Shown here in pieces: positions 6,115 to 13,875 of a DNA stretch of 21,834 nt (positions are counted from its first letter, which is position 1; each line of letters begins with the position of its first letter). Below the pieces are notes generated by a model. The model saw only the letters and a program-made list of their open reading frames with translations, had not been told where the DNA came from and searched no databases. A program made the translations under genes and the position numbers. The DNA comes from a virus: IMG/VR virus record IMGVR_UViG_3300042731_005770, positions 1 through 21,834 of that record; one strand, 5' to 3'.

Positions 6115-7925
6115 TGGCAACTTGGATAGCAGGCATCACCAGAGGACATAATGCTGGTGTATGTTTGTTAAAAGACGGAGAAATTGTTTTTGCAATTGAG
6201 GAAGAAAGACTTTCTCGACAAAAATATGACGGCGGACCTTACGCAAGTATTGTAAAAATTTTAGATTATACAGATAAACTAGACTACTTAGTAGTAGCAC
6301 ATACACAGCCTTTAGACGCTAGTCCTAATAGAGTAGACTTTACTGGTGATGATGTATATACAGGGCTATGTAGAAAATTAGGTTTAATTGATAATAGTCC
6401 TGGTATAAATTTATATAACCACCCTCAAGTAGTAGATTTAAGTCACATGCATCATAAGTTACATGCGGCATGTGCATTTTATCGCAGTGGATTTGAAACT
6501 GCTACAGGAGTCATTGTAGATGGTGCTGGCACGTTTATTCCTATGAAACATATCTTGAATGACAACGATATGTTATATGAATTAGAAACTATTTTTACAT
6601 GCGAATATCCTGCAAAATTTACAACAAAGTGGAAACACTTAGGTGCTAATGGTCCATTCATTTCAAGTCGTGTACCAGATATGACTAGTGAAAAGTATGA
6701 AGAAGAAGGCACACATATTGCTGTTATGGATGAAATGGCAGGTATTGTCAAAGCATACGAAGCAGTTACACAATACTGTGGCTTTACTGCTATCGAAGCA
6801 GGTAAGACTATGGGCCTGTCGCCTTATGGTAAACCTAACGACAAAATTCCTTCAATCTACGAAAAGCACGGTGACTGGACTAGTGCAAACAGACATCTAA
6901 TAACACCTACATATCCAAATGGTGCAAGGGTAGCAGAAGGAAGATATGAATTTTTAGCAACTTCTGAAGAACTATATAACGATCCTAAACAACTAGCAGA
7001 CTATGAAAATAGGCGAGATCTAGCGTATGCTGTACAAAAAGAAAGCCAAGAACAAGTACAAAAAATCATATTAGACGCTGTTGAAATGACTGGTAATAAG
7101 AATGTTGTACTATCAGGCGGATACGGACTTAACTGTGTAGCAAACTATTTTTATAAAGAAGAACTTAACAAACAAGGAATTAATTTGTACGTTGAGCCTA
7201 TTAGTAGTGATGCAGGTACTGCGATTGGCGCGGCAATGTTTGCATGGCATGAAATAAGCAAAAGCGAAACTGTACTACCATTTGCAGATAGTTTATATTT
7301 AGGTCCATCGTATCAATATGATAAAGCAGAAATTAGTAATACTGCCGACAAATACAATGCCACATTAGAAAAAGTAGAAATGGCAGATGTAGTAAAATTA
7401 ATGATGAATAAAAATATTGTTGCTATGTTCCAAGGACGCTCAGAAGCAGGACCAAGGGCACTTGGTAATAGGAGTTTGATGTATGATCCAACTGATCCAA
7501 ACGGTAAAGATCATGTAAACAAAGTTAAACGCAGAGAATATTTCCGTCCGTTTGCAGGTACAATACTTGCTGAACATGCACATGAATGGTTTGATATGCG
7601 TGGACTAGATGAATCTCCGCATATGATGTACGCTATGAATTGTCAACCTGGCGTAGAAGAAAGGATACCATCAATTATACACGTAGATGGTACATGTAGA
7701 ATACAGACAGTAACAAGAGAACAGAATCCATTATACTATGACTACATTAATGAATTCTATAAACAGACAGGTGTTCCTATTATATTCAACACATCATTTA
7801 ACTTAGGTGGCGAACCACTAGTAGAAACTTTAGATGATGCATTTAGAACTCTTGCAAATAGTGATATTGAATATTTGTATATTGCGGAACACGGAATTTT
7901 AGCAAAGGTAGAAAATGTTAATTAA
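6114..7925 (+). CDS. Carbamoyltransferase, NodU/CmcH/TobZ family
   Basis: 603 residues, the normal length of the family. These enzymes make carbamoyl-AMP from carbamoyl phosphate and ATP in an N-terminal Kae1-like domain and pass the carbamoyl group to a sugar or antibiotic hydroxyl. Motifs in order: GITRGHNAGVCLLKDGEIVF with H12; AIEEERLSRQK; MHHKLHAACAFYRSGF (H113, H114, H117); VDGAG with D136; TMGLSPYGKP; VVLSGGYGLNC; SSDAGTAIGAA; then the C-terminal half with MFQGRSEAGPRALGNRS (to residue 454), FRPFAGTIL and TGVPIIFNTSFN with LGGEPLV. All expected elements are present, so it should be active. It overlaps the glycosyltransferase stop by one base, so the two are probably coupled and a carbamoylated sugar is the likely product. 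Confidence 0.95.
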   Translation: MATWIAGITRGHNAGVCLLKDGEIVFAIEEERLSRQKYDGGPYASIVKILDYTDKLDYLVVAHTQPLDASPNRVDFTGDDVYTGLCRKLGLIDNSPGINLYNHPQVVDLSHMHHKLHAACAFYRSGFETATGVIVDGAGTFIPMKHILNDNDMLYELETIFTCEYPAKFTTKWKHLGANGPFISSRVPDMTSEKYEEEGTHIAVMDEMAGIVKAYEAVTQYCGFTAIEAGKTMGLSPYGKPNDKIPSIYEKHGDWTSANRHLITPTYPNGARVAEGRYEFLATSEELYNDPKQLADYENRRDLAYAVQKESQEQVQKIILDAVEMTGNKNVVLSGGYGLNCVANYFYKEELNKQGINLYVEPISSDAGTAIGAAMFAWHEISKSETVLPFADSLYLGPSYQYDKAEISNTADKYNATLEKVEMADVVKLMMNKNIVAMFQGRSEAGPRALGNRSLMYDPTDPNGKDHVNKVKRREYFRPFAGTILAEHAHEWFDMRGLDESPHMMYAMNCQPGVEERIPSIIHVDGTCRIQTVTREQNPLYYDYINEFYKQTGVPIIFNTSFNLGGEPLVETLDDAFRTLANSDIEYLYIAEHGILAKVENVN

Positions 7926-8562
7926 CGGCAAGGAAGCAAAAGATTTATCAGAATTTGATTTAGCAGAAGATCAAATGATTGTAATAGATGACTTATTCCC
8001 TCAATATGTTATCGAGCATGTTCATGATCAAGTTTTTAATACATACAGTTGGTTTTATGGACATACAAGCAACTATCCAGATGATCCAAGAACTGATGTA
8101 GGTGCAATACCAGATTGGCCGGAAGTCCCTGCACTCAAACAACAAATTTATCCTCCTAACAGTCCTAATGCACACGATGCATCTTGGAATATGATTTATA
8201 ATGCAGTCGCACAAATGATTCCATTTGAATTAGAAATAGGAGAAATATTAGTTAACGGACAGCAATGGATACACAACACAGTTGAACATACTGATTGTCA
8301 GTGCGACAACGGTATTAGTTGGATCTACTATGTGAACAGAGAATGGAAAGAAGAATGGGGCGGAGAAACTGTAATTCAATTAGACGGCGAATGGAAAAAA
8401 GTTTATCCTAAACCAGGACGTGTTTTCTTATTCAAAGGCAAAATTCCACACCACGGAAATCCACCCAACGATTCATACAAAGGACTAAGAGCAACGCTTG
8501 TGTATAAAACCATGCGAGCGCAACCATTACCACCTAAACACCAACAACCTTGGAGAACGTAA
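7915..8562 (+). CDS. 2-oxoglutarate/Fe(II) oxygenase, prolyl-4-hydroxylase-like
   Basis: 215 residues. The double-stranded beta-helix core carries the iron triad H125-x-D127 (VEHTDCQCD), a downstream strand WGGETVIQLDG, VYPKPGRVFLFKG, the distal H180 in IPHHGNPP and R192 in KGLRATLVYK for 2-oxoglutarate binding. This is the layout of the prolyl-4-hydroxylase-type 2OG-Fe(II) oxygenase superfamily, which hydroxylates proteins, sugars or small molecules. A short N-terminal stretch (residues 1-20) precedes the typical MIVIDDLFPQ entry strand. The ATG at 7915 lies inside the end of the carbamoyltransferase gene (11-base overlap), and its own stop overlaps the next start. All key residues are present. 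The substrate is unknown; a peptide or a sugar in the same pathway are both possible. Confidence 0.85.
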   Translation: MLINGKEAKDLSEFDLAEDQMIVIDDLFPQYVIEHVHDQVFNTYSWFYGHTSNYPDDPRTDVGAIPDWPEVPALKQQIYPPNSPNAHDASWNMIYNAVAQMIPFELEIGEILVNGQQWIHNTVEHTDCQCDNGISWIYYVNREWKEEWGGETVIQLDGEWKKVYPKPGRVFLFKGKIPHHGNPPNDSYKGLRATLVYKTMRAQPLPPKHQQPWRT

Positions 8563-9080
8563 TGGAGCATCAAATGTGGAGTGTACCGTTCTTTATTGAT
8601 ACTGTTGATCTTGACAAAATAAAAGTTGAACATAAAGAGACAGAGCGTGTATGGTTAAGCCAAGTTGAATCTAGTTTTGGTAAAGAAAATAATGTTCCTC
8701 CCGAAACTTTTGATTATCTAGTTTCGAGATTTTTAGAAATACTACCACAAGAACTAATAGGAATGAATCCTCGTTTTGGAGAAATATGGCGGAACAAATA
8801 CGAAAAAAACGATTGGCAAGATATACACATACACCCTAAAAGTCAATGGAGTTTTATAATATATGAAACTGTAGAAACTGGTAAAACTGTTTTTATGAAT
8901 CCACTTTACAAATTAATACAAAATCAAATAGGTACAGGACATCCTTGGTTTCCTTTAGATTTTAGACCAGAATGTAAAAAAGGTGATATAGTAATCTTTC
9001 CGAGCATGATTGAACATTTTGTTATGCCAGGCAACGAAGGAACTACACTATCTGGTAACATTTATATGGACTATGAATGA
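8562..9080 (+). CDS. Putative 2OG-Fe(II) oxygenase-like protein (PF13759 type)
   Basis: 172 residues. I place the start at ATG 8562, which overlaps the upstream TAA as TAATG and has GGAG at 8552-8555; an in-frame TTG at 8550 would be the only longer choice. The core reads IHIHPKSQWSFIIYETV (H89, H91), a strand with MNPL, then GDIVIFPSMIEHFVMP with the distal H152, which follows the pattern of the 2OG-FeII_Oxy_5 group, where an H-x-H-P replaces H-x-D. The usual Arg after the distal His is not obvious (TTLSGNIYMD), so 2-oxoglutarate binding may differ or activity may be lost. It ends in ATGA with hldE, a 4-base overlap. Family by motif; substrate unknown. Confidence 0.68.
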   Translation: MEHQMWSVPFFIDTVDLDKIKVEHKETERVWLSQVESSFGKENNVPPETFDYLVSRFLEILPQELIGMNPRFGEIWRNKYEKNDWQDIHIHPKSQWSFIIYETVETGKTVFMNPLYKLIQNQIGTGHPWFPLDFRPECKKGDIVIFPSMIEHFVMPGNEGTTLSGNIYMDYE

Positions 9081-10225
9081 AAGTTTTAGTAATCGGTGAT
9101 ATAATACTAGACAAATACATTTATGGAACTAGTAGAAGAATTAGTCCAGAAGCACCTGTGCCTGTTGTAACTTTTACAGAAGAAAAAACTACTATGGGCG
9201 GCGCGGCTCTTGTTTATGATAACCTAGTAAGTCTAGGAGTAGATGTTACTTTATGCAATACTGAGCAACCAAATAGTGTAAAAACAAGAGTAATTTGTGA
9301 TGGACATTACATAACACGTATAGACGACGATAAGCAAGCTGATGGTGATGCTGTTTTACAAATAGTAAAGAAATCAGATTTTACACCATACGATTATGTC
9401 ATCCTAAGTGATTATGACAAAGGCACATTAAGTAAAGCAGATAAAATTATTAGACATATTAACAAATTTGGATGTAAAGTAATTGTAGATCCAAAAACTG
9501 ATATGTCAAAGTATAAAGATGCTTGGTTAGTAAAACCTAATGAAAAAGAAGAAAAAGAATATTTTAAAAATTGGAAAGGTAACATTATAACTACAAGAGC
9601 AAGCGATAATGTTACTGCTAAAATTGAAGATAATAATTATAATATACCTGTAGAAACTGTTGAAGTTGCAGATGTTACAGGCGCTGGCGATTGTTTCCTA
9701 GCAGGATTTGTATACGGACTCACAAAAGAATATAGCTACAAAAAATGTTTAGAACTTGCTGTAAAAGGATCTACTGAAAGTGTAAAACATGCAGGAACAT
9801 ACATATTAAAAAAAGATGATGTAGAGAATACAGTTGTATTTACTAATGGAGTCTTTGATATACTACATATAGGCCATTTAAAGCTTCTTAGACACGCTAA
9901 AACGCTTGGAAAACGTCTTGTAGTGGGTATTAACAGCGATAGTAGTGTAAAACGCTTAAAAGGCGATTTAAGACCCATAAACAATGAACAAACCCGCAAG
10001 GAAAGCCTCTTAGAGCTTGGTTTTGTAGATGAAGTAATTGTGTTTGAAGAAGATACGCCTCTTGAAACAATTACCAAATTAGAGCCTGATATTATAGTGA
10101 AAGGTGGTGATTATAACTTTGACACAGTCGTCGGAAATCATTTAGCAAAAGTTGTGATTTTCCCGACAGTAGAAGGGCATAGCACTACAAGGATAATAAA
10201 TGAAGATATTAATTACAGGACATAA
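9077..10225 (+). CDS. hldE: HldE-like bifunctional heptose 7-phosphate kinase / heptose 1-phosphate adenylyltransferase
   Basis: 382 residues with both HldE domains in the usual order. The N-terminal PfkB-type kinase shows VIGDIILDKYIYG, the HldE signature RISPEAPVPV (residues 21-30), MGGAA, SDYDKGTLSK, IVDPKTD, KPNEKE and DVTGAGDCFLAG with catalytic D205. The C-terminal nucleotidyltransferase shows VVFTNGVFDILHIGHLKLL with H264-I-G-H267, NSDSSVKRLKGDLRPIN and IVKGGDYN, and ends GHSTTRIINE. It would phosphorylate D-glycero-D-manno-heptose 7-phosphate at C1 and, after GmhB acts, adenylylate the 1-phosphate. It is about 95 residues shorter than the E. coli enzyme (477), all lost from the kinase, which is about 250 residues instead of about 318. 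It overlaps hldD by 26 bases. The domain identification is secure; kinase specificity is inferred. Confidence 0.92.
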   Translation: MKVLVIGDIILDKYIYGTSRRISPEAPVPVVTFTEEKTTMGGAALVYDNLVSLGVDVTLCNTEQPNSVKTRVICDGHYITRIDDDKQADGDAVLQIVKKSDFTPYDYVILSDYDKGTLSKADKIIRHINKFGCKVIVDPKTDMSKYKDAWLVKPNEKEEKEYFKNWKGNIITTRASDNVTAKIEDNNYNIPVETVEVADVTGAGDCFLAGFVYGLTKEYSYKKCLELAVKGSTESVKHAGTYILKKDDVENTVVFTNGVFDILHIGHLKLLRHAKTLGKRLVVGINSDSSVKRLKGDLRPINNEQTRKESLLELGFVDEVIVFEEDTPLETITKLEPDIIVKGGDYNFDTVVGNHLAKVVIFPTVEGHSTTRIINEDINYRT

Positions 10226-11009
10226 AGGGTTTATAGGACAAAATCTCATGTCCTATTTAGAAACAAAATACGAAGTTGCTGGATATGATTTCCATCCAGA
10301 AAACTTGCCTCTTGTTAAAGACTATGATTGGGTAATTCATTTAGGAGCCATTAGTTCAACTACTGAAACAGATGTAGATAAAGTTATATTACATAATTAT
10401 GAATTTTCTAAGTGGTTGTTTAATCAATGTAATCAATATAATGTAAACATGCAATATGCTTCAAGTGCTAGTGTTTACGGAAGCACAACACATTTCAAAG
10501 AAAATGGACCTAGTGATCCTAGAAGTCCATATGCATGGAGCAAGTATTTGTTTGATAGATGGGTGACTGGTATACATCCAAAAATTATATTCCAAGGATT
10601 TAGATATTTCAATGTGTATGGTCCTCATGAAGAACACAAAGAAAATCAAGCAAGCCCTATTACTAAATTTACTAAACAAGCAAAAGAAGAAGGTAAAATT
10701 ACAATTTTTACAGATAGTGAAAACTACAAAAGAGATTTTGTATGTGTTAGTGATATATGTGAAATACATGAAAAAATGTTTGACGTAAAAGAAAAAGGTG
10801 TATATAATATAGGAACAGGTACAGCGATAAGTTTTAAGGATGTAGCAGATTTAATTGCACAAAAGCACAATGCAGAAATTAAATATATACCTATGCCGGA
10901 CAATTTGAAAAATCAATATCAAAAATTTACTTGCGCTAATCTTGAACGTTTAAGTACAGTTGTTAAACACAACTTTAAAACAGTAAAGGAATATATTAAT
11001 GAGCACTAG
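10200..11009 (+). CDS. hldD: HldD-like ADP-L-glycero-D-manno-heptose 6-epimerase
   Basis: 269 residues, an extended short-chain dehydrogenase: ILITGHKGFIGQNL gives the Rossmann G7-x-x-G10-x-x-G13. The HldD-specific stretches are HLGAISSTTETD, YASSASVYG, YAWSKYLFD with catalytic Y111 and K115, FRYFNVYGPHEEHK with K147, ENYKRDFV, YNIGTGTAISF and YIPMPDNLKNQYQ. These follow E. coli HldD closely in order and spacing, so I prefer HldD to a generic UDP-galactose or GDP-mannose epimerase. It would convert ADP-D-glycero- to ADP-L-glycero-D-manno-heptose with bound NADP. It is about 40 residues shorter than the bacterial enzyme. The ATG at 10200 lies inside the end of hldE, and its TAG lies inside the next gene. 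Confidence 0.92.
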   Translation: MKILITGHKGFIGQNLMSYLETKYEVAGYDFHPENLPLVKDYDWVIHLGAISSTTETDVDKVILHNYEFSKWLFNQCNQYNVNMQYASSASVYGSTTHFKENGPSDPRSPYAWSKYLFDRWVTGIHPKIIFQGFRYFNVYGPHEEHKENQASPITKFTKQAKEEGKITIFTDSENYKRDFVCVSDICEIHEKMFDVKEKGVYNIGTGTAISFKDVADLIAQKHNAEIKYIPMPDNLKNQYQKFTCANLERLSTVVKHNFKTVKEYINEH

Positions 11010-11517
11010 TCTTTTTATTGTTGATGATTTTTTACCTAAGCCTGATATGGTTAGAGAACAGGTTGTAAACTTTGAATTTAATACAACTGGAGAATTTCCA
11101 GGAGTAAGATCTTTTGCGGCAGATGACGATTATCAGATGTATTGCAAAACAAGATTTGAAGATATAATGGGCGTAAAAATTACAGAATTTTTGATGGATA
11201 GTTTTTGCTGGCAGTTGTGCTACGAAGGTGCTGAAACTTGGATTCATAAAGATCCTAGCATGTGGGCAGGTGTTTTGTATCTTAATCCAGATGCTCCTAT
11301 AGAAGCAGGCACAGGATTATATAAAGAAGTAAAAGAACAGGAATTTGAATTAGTAGATGCTATAGGAAATATATACAATAGACTTATATTGTATAGAGGA
11401 GATATACTTCACAGGAGTCTGTTATCAGGATTTGGTAATTGTAAACGCACAGGAAGACTAACACAAGTGTTCTTTTTCAATGTAAAAGACCAACCCGCTG
11501 GAGGATGGGAAGGATGA
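10999..11517 (+). CDS. 2OG-Fe(II) oxygenase-like protein (DUF6445-like)
   Basis: 172 residues. The core shows WIHKDPSMWAGVLYLNPDAP with H83-x-D85 as the first two iron ligands, then AGTGLYKEV, YNRLILYRGDILHRSL with the distal H138, and R153 in TGRLTQVFFF as a 2-oxoglutarate anchor. This combination (WxHxDxSxWAGVLYLN, LYxGDxxHRSL, GRLTQVFFF) is that of the DUF6445-type proteins, which are seen as short oxygenase-like proteins in marine bacteria and phages. It is a different family from the oxygenases at 7915 and 8562. The ATG at 10999 has AAAGGA at 10985-10990 and overlaps hldD by 11 bases; its TGA forms ATGA with the next gene. Activity likely from intact residues; substrate not known. Confidence 0.75.
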   Translation: MSTSLFIVDDFLPKPDMVREQVVNFEFNTTGEFPGVRSFAADDDYQMYCKTRFEDIMGVKITEFLMDSFCWQLCYEGAETWIHKDPSMWAGVLYLNPDAPIEAGTGLYKEVKEQEFELVDAIGNIYNRLILYRGDILHRSLLSGFGNCKRTGRLTQVFFFNVKDQPAGGWEG

Positions 11518-12143
11518 TTGCAAATGGAAAAACATTAGGATTATGGCCTACTTGGGTTTATGAAGCACAAGTTGAAAAACACGATGAAATATATAAAGAG
11601 TTTTTGCCTTATTTAGATGACGAATCTAACTTTGACGAACCCTGGATATATGGTAGATGTAAAAGTAGTATTAGAAATAATAAGAATGATACATTTCCTT
11701 GGCAAACTTGGTTTGAAAATATAAGACCTTATACACAACAGCATTTTGATGATATGATGCCTGTGGTTCCTTTTAATATATCTTGTGAAGAATTCTGGGT
11801 TAATATTTACAAACAACATGACTATCAAGAAATACACGATCATGCATTTCCTGGTAGAACTATTAGTGCTGTTTATATCTTAGAATTACCCGATGGAGAA
11901 GACATAGGCGGAGAATTAGTACTAGATTGTCCTAACTACAACATAGTCCAATCATCCGGTACTGAAAGAATTTTTAATCAATGGCAATATCAACGTTTTA
12001 TTCCAGAACTACAACCAGGCAAATTAATACTATTTCCTAGTTGGATACCACATTATGTACTGCCTAATAAAACAGATAAACGTAGGGCAACTATTGCCGC
12101 AAACTTTAAAATAGAGATAGCAGATGACAAAACTCAAGGGTGA
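11514..12143 (+). CDS. 2OG-Fe(II) oxygenase (PF13759 type)
   Basis: 209 residues. I start at ATG 11514, not at the in-frame ATG 11505, because 11514 forms the ATGA overlap with the upstream stop and has GGAGG (11500-11504) at 9 bases; 11505 would have no spacing from that site. The core is EEFWVNIYKQHDYQEIHDHAF (written here in part) with H108 and H110, ISAVYILELP, GGELVLDCPN, then PGKLILFPSWIPHYVLP with the distal H180 and R190/R191. This is the 2OG-FeII_Oxy_5 pattern, with the 'N-x-Y ... H-x-H-x-x-P' replacing H-x-D. It is a distant relative of the protein at 8562 but keeps the Arg that one lacks. It overlaps the cupin gene by 20 bases. Substrate unknown. Confidence 0.8.
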   Translation: MIANGKTLGLWPTWVYEAQVEKHDEIYKEFLPYLDDESNFDEPWIYGRCKSSIRNNKNDTFPWQTWFENIRPYTQQHFDDMMPVVPFNISCEEFWVNIYKQHDYQEIHDHAFPGRTISAVYILELPDGEDIGGELVLDCPNYNIVQSSGTERIFNQWQYQRFIPELQPGKLILFPSWIPHYVLPNKTDKRRATIAANFKIEIADDKTQG

Positions 12144-12486
12144 AGTAGAAAAAGGATGGGGTAGCGAAACTATATTTGCTACTAATGATTTGTATTGTGG
12201 CAAATTATTAAACTTCCATACAGGTGCAAAATTCAGTATGCATCTGCACAAAGACAAAGATGAAACTTGGTATGTGTTAAGTGGTAAATTTGTAGTAAAA
12301 ACTATTGATACAAAAACTGCTGATGTAAATGCTACTTCTTTGAAAAAAGGAGATACATGGCATAATCCACCTATGCTACCACACCAATTGCTGTGTTTAG
12401 AAGAAGGTACTATTGTAGAAGTAAGCACACCTGATAGTGTGGAAGATAATTATAGGGTAGAAAAAGGAGATAGTCAAAATGTCTAA
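12124..12486 (+). CDS. Single-domain cupin
   Basis: 120 residues forming one cupin barrel. Motif 1 is complete: G34, then five residues, H40-x-H42, four residues, E47, six residues, G54 (AKFSMHLHKDKDETWYVLSG). Motif 2 is GDTWHNPPMLPHQLLC with G76 and H87. These residues bind a metal. The closest general type is the small cupin related to the C-terminal domain of type II mannose-6-phosphate isomerases and sugar-phosphate isomerases, which suits a nucleotide-sugar operon. A sedoheptulose isomerase role in place of GmhA is only speculation; a sugar isomerase, epimerase or oxygenase are equally open. The start ATG 12124 lies 20 bases inside the preceding gene. The last eight bases overlap the next gene. 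Confidence 0.82.
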   Translation: MTKLKGEVEKGWGSETIFATNDLYCGKLLNFHTGAKFSMHLHKDKDETWYVLSGKFVVKTIDTKTADVNATSLKKGDTWHNPPMLPHQLLCLEEGTIVEVSTPDSVEDNYRVEKGDSQNV

Positions 12487-13300
12487 AACACTTTTTATTG
12501 GATGCAGTCATACTATGGGCTATAGTGGTTTTATAGTTGCTGAAGATAAAAAACCTAATGTATGGGGCGAAAATAATTACGCAGAAATTTATAGTAAAGA
12601 ATTTCATAAAGATGTAATTATTATGGCTAGTGCAGGTGCAGGTAACAGTGCCTTTCCAAGATTTCTAGCACATGCATTCAAGACATATAATGATATAGAT
12701 GAAGTATTCATACAAAGCACTTATTGGGGGAGATTTCCTATAGTTATAAATCCTGATTTAGATGAAAAAGATATTTTTCCTTTAGATTTCTTTTTGCAAA
12801 AAGATAACTGTGATGAAAATATAGATAGATGGAGTATAAGTTTAAGCATAGATAACAAATACTTAGAGCATTATATTAAACCACAACCTCAAGACTGGGA
12901 AATTTTTAAATATAACAAAGATACAATACCTTGGATTTCAGAACCAGACACAAGGCGTAGTTCACACATGTACATGCAAATGTGGCATTATCAAAATACA
13001 CATCTTATACAACAGGACTATTTTAAGGATATGGCATTGTGCGATATGCTATGTCATTATAATAATGTTCCTTTGTACGTATGGAATATAAATGATAGAT
13101 GTTATATTCCTAAGGAATCAACTAATTTTTATACAGAATTGCGTAATACAAAATTTTGCAACCAAGATGCAATTAGTTTTTTAGATAAAAAATACAATAA
13201 AAATCATAAGAATGACACTCTCGACGGCGAACATTACTCAAAACACGTTCACGAGAAGATTGCTACAGACTATATATCTTATGTAAAGGATATACAATGA
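12479..13300 (+). CDS. SGNH/GDSL-hydrolase-like protein
   Basis: 273 residues. The N-terminus TLFIGCSHTMGYS gives the block I nucleophile S10, ASAGAGNSAFPRFL gives the Gly-Asn of block III (N56), and DTLDGEHYS near the C-terminus gives the D249-x-x-H252 block V pair. A separate Gly for block II is not clear. SGNH proteins of this kind act as esterases or acyl transferases and deacetylate or acylate sugars. No signal peptide is seen, so it works in the cytoplasm. The central part (residues ~90-200) is aromatic-rich and unlike anything I recognise. Start ATG 12479 has AAGGAG at 12464-12469. It ends in ATGA with the next gene. In a sugar-modifying operon, an O-acyl transferase or esterase is a reasonable guess. 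Confidence 0.7.
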   Translation: MSKTLFIGCSHTMGYSGFIVAEDKKPNVWGENNYAEIYSKEFHKDVIIMASAGAGNSAFPRFLAHAFKTYNDIDEVFIQSTYWGRFPIVINPDLDEKDIFPLDFFLQKDNCDENIDRWSISLSIDNKYLEHYIKPQPQDWEIFKYNKDTIPWISEPDTRRSSHMYMQMWHYQNTHLIQQDYFKDMALCDMLCHYNNVPLYVWNINDRCYIPKESTNFYTELRNTKFCNQDAISFLDKKYNKNHKNDTLDGEHYSKHVHEKIATDYISYVKDIQ

Positions 13301-13875
13301 AAGACGACTACAACGGAATAGAAGAATATCCGCTTGCTTACGAAAAAGAATATTGTGAAGAAATAATCAAACACTTCGAAGTAATGGCCAGAAATGCAGT
13401 AACATACAAACAAGACAAACTTGAAGTGAATCAAGATGAACGTATTGTATTTGATTGGGCTCATACACAAAATCAATATCACTATGATTTCAAATTATGT
13501 GATTATTTCTACAAAAGATTACATGAAGTTTATACAACAGCCTATATGGAAAAATATCAAATGTTAAAGAACAGTGAGCAACATAGTCCTAAAGGCATGA
13601 GTATACAAAAATCAAAACCACATCAAGGATATCACGCTTGGCATGCTGAAGCCGCTGATATTGGTTCCTGTTCAAGAGTAATGAATTACATGTTGTATCT
13701 AAATGATGTAGAAGAAGGCGGCGAAACAGAATTCCTATATCAAGGAGTAAAACTTAAACCAGAAACAGGTAAGCTAGTCATCTTTCCAACAAGTTATATG
13801 TATCCTCACAGAGGCAATCCTATCTATAAAGGTGTTAAGTATATCATAACAGGTTGGTATACATATGATAGATAA
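13297..13875 (+). CDS. 2OG-Fe(II) oxygenase, P4H-like with an H-x-E iron motif
   Basis: 192 residues. The core is GYHAWHAEAAD with H116-A-E118 in place of the usual H-x-D, MLYLNDVEEGGETEF, LKPETGKLVIFPTSY, the distal H171 in YPHRGNP and K181 (GVKYIITGWYTYD) where Arg or Lys binds 2-oxoglutarate. This is the prolyl-4-hydroxylase-like superfamily; the H-x-E form with GYHxWHxE is, in my recollection, common in marine phage oxygenases. It is the fifth oxygenase of the operon and is related to that at 7915 in overall pattern but not obviously a duplicate. It overlaps the SGNH gene by ATGA and the GmhB gene by 11 bases. Likely active; substrate unknown. Confidence 0.85.
   Translation: MKDDYNGIEEYPLAYEKEYCEEIIKHFEVMARNAVTYKQDKLEVNQDERIVFDWAHTQNQYHYDFKLCDYFYKRLHEVYTTAYMEKYQMLKNSEQHSPKGMSIQKSKPHQGYHAWHAEAADIGSCSRVMNYMLYLNDVEEGGETEFLYQGVKLKPETGKLVIFPTSYMYPHRGNPIYKGVKYIITGWYTYDR

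Noticed and set aside
5760-6149. Minus-strand frame of 129 codons over the end of the glycosyltransferase
   Set aside because: It lies opposite a + strand gene with clear motifs and a good ribosome binding site, and its product has no recognisable features.
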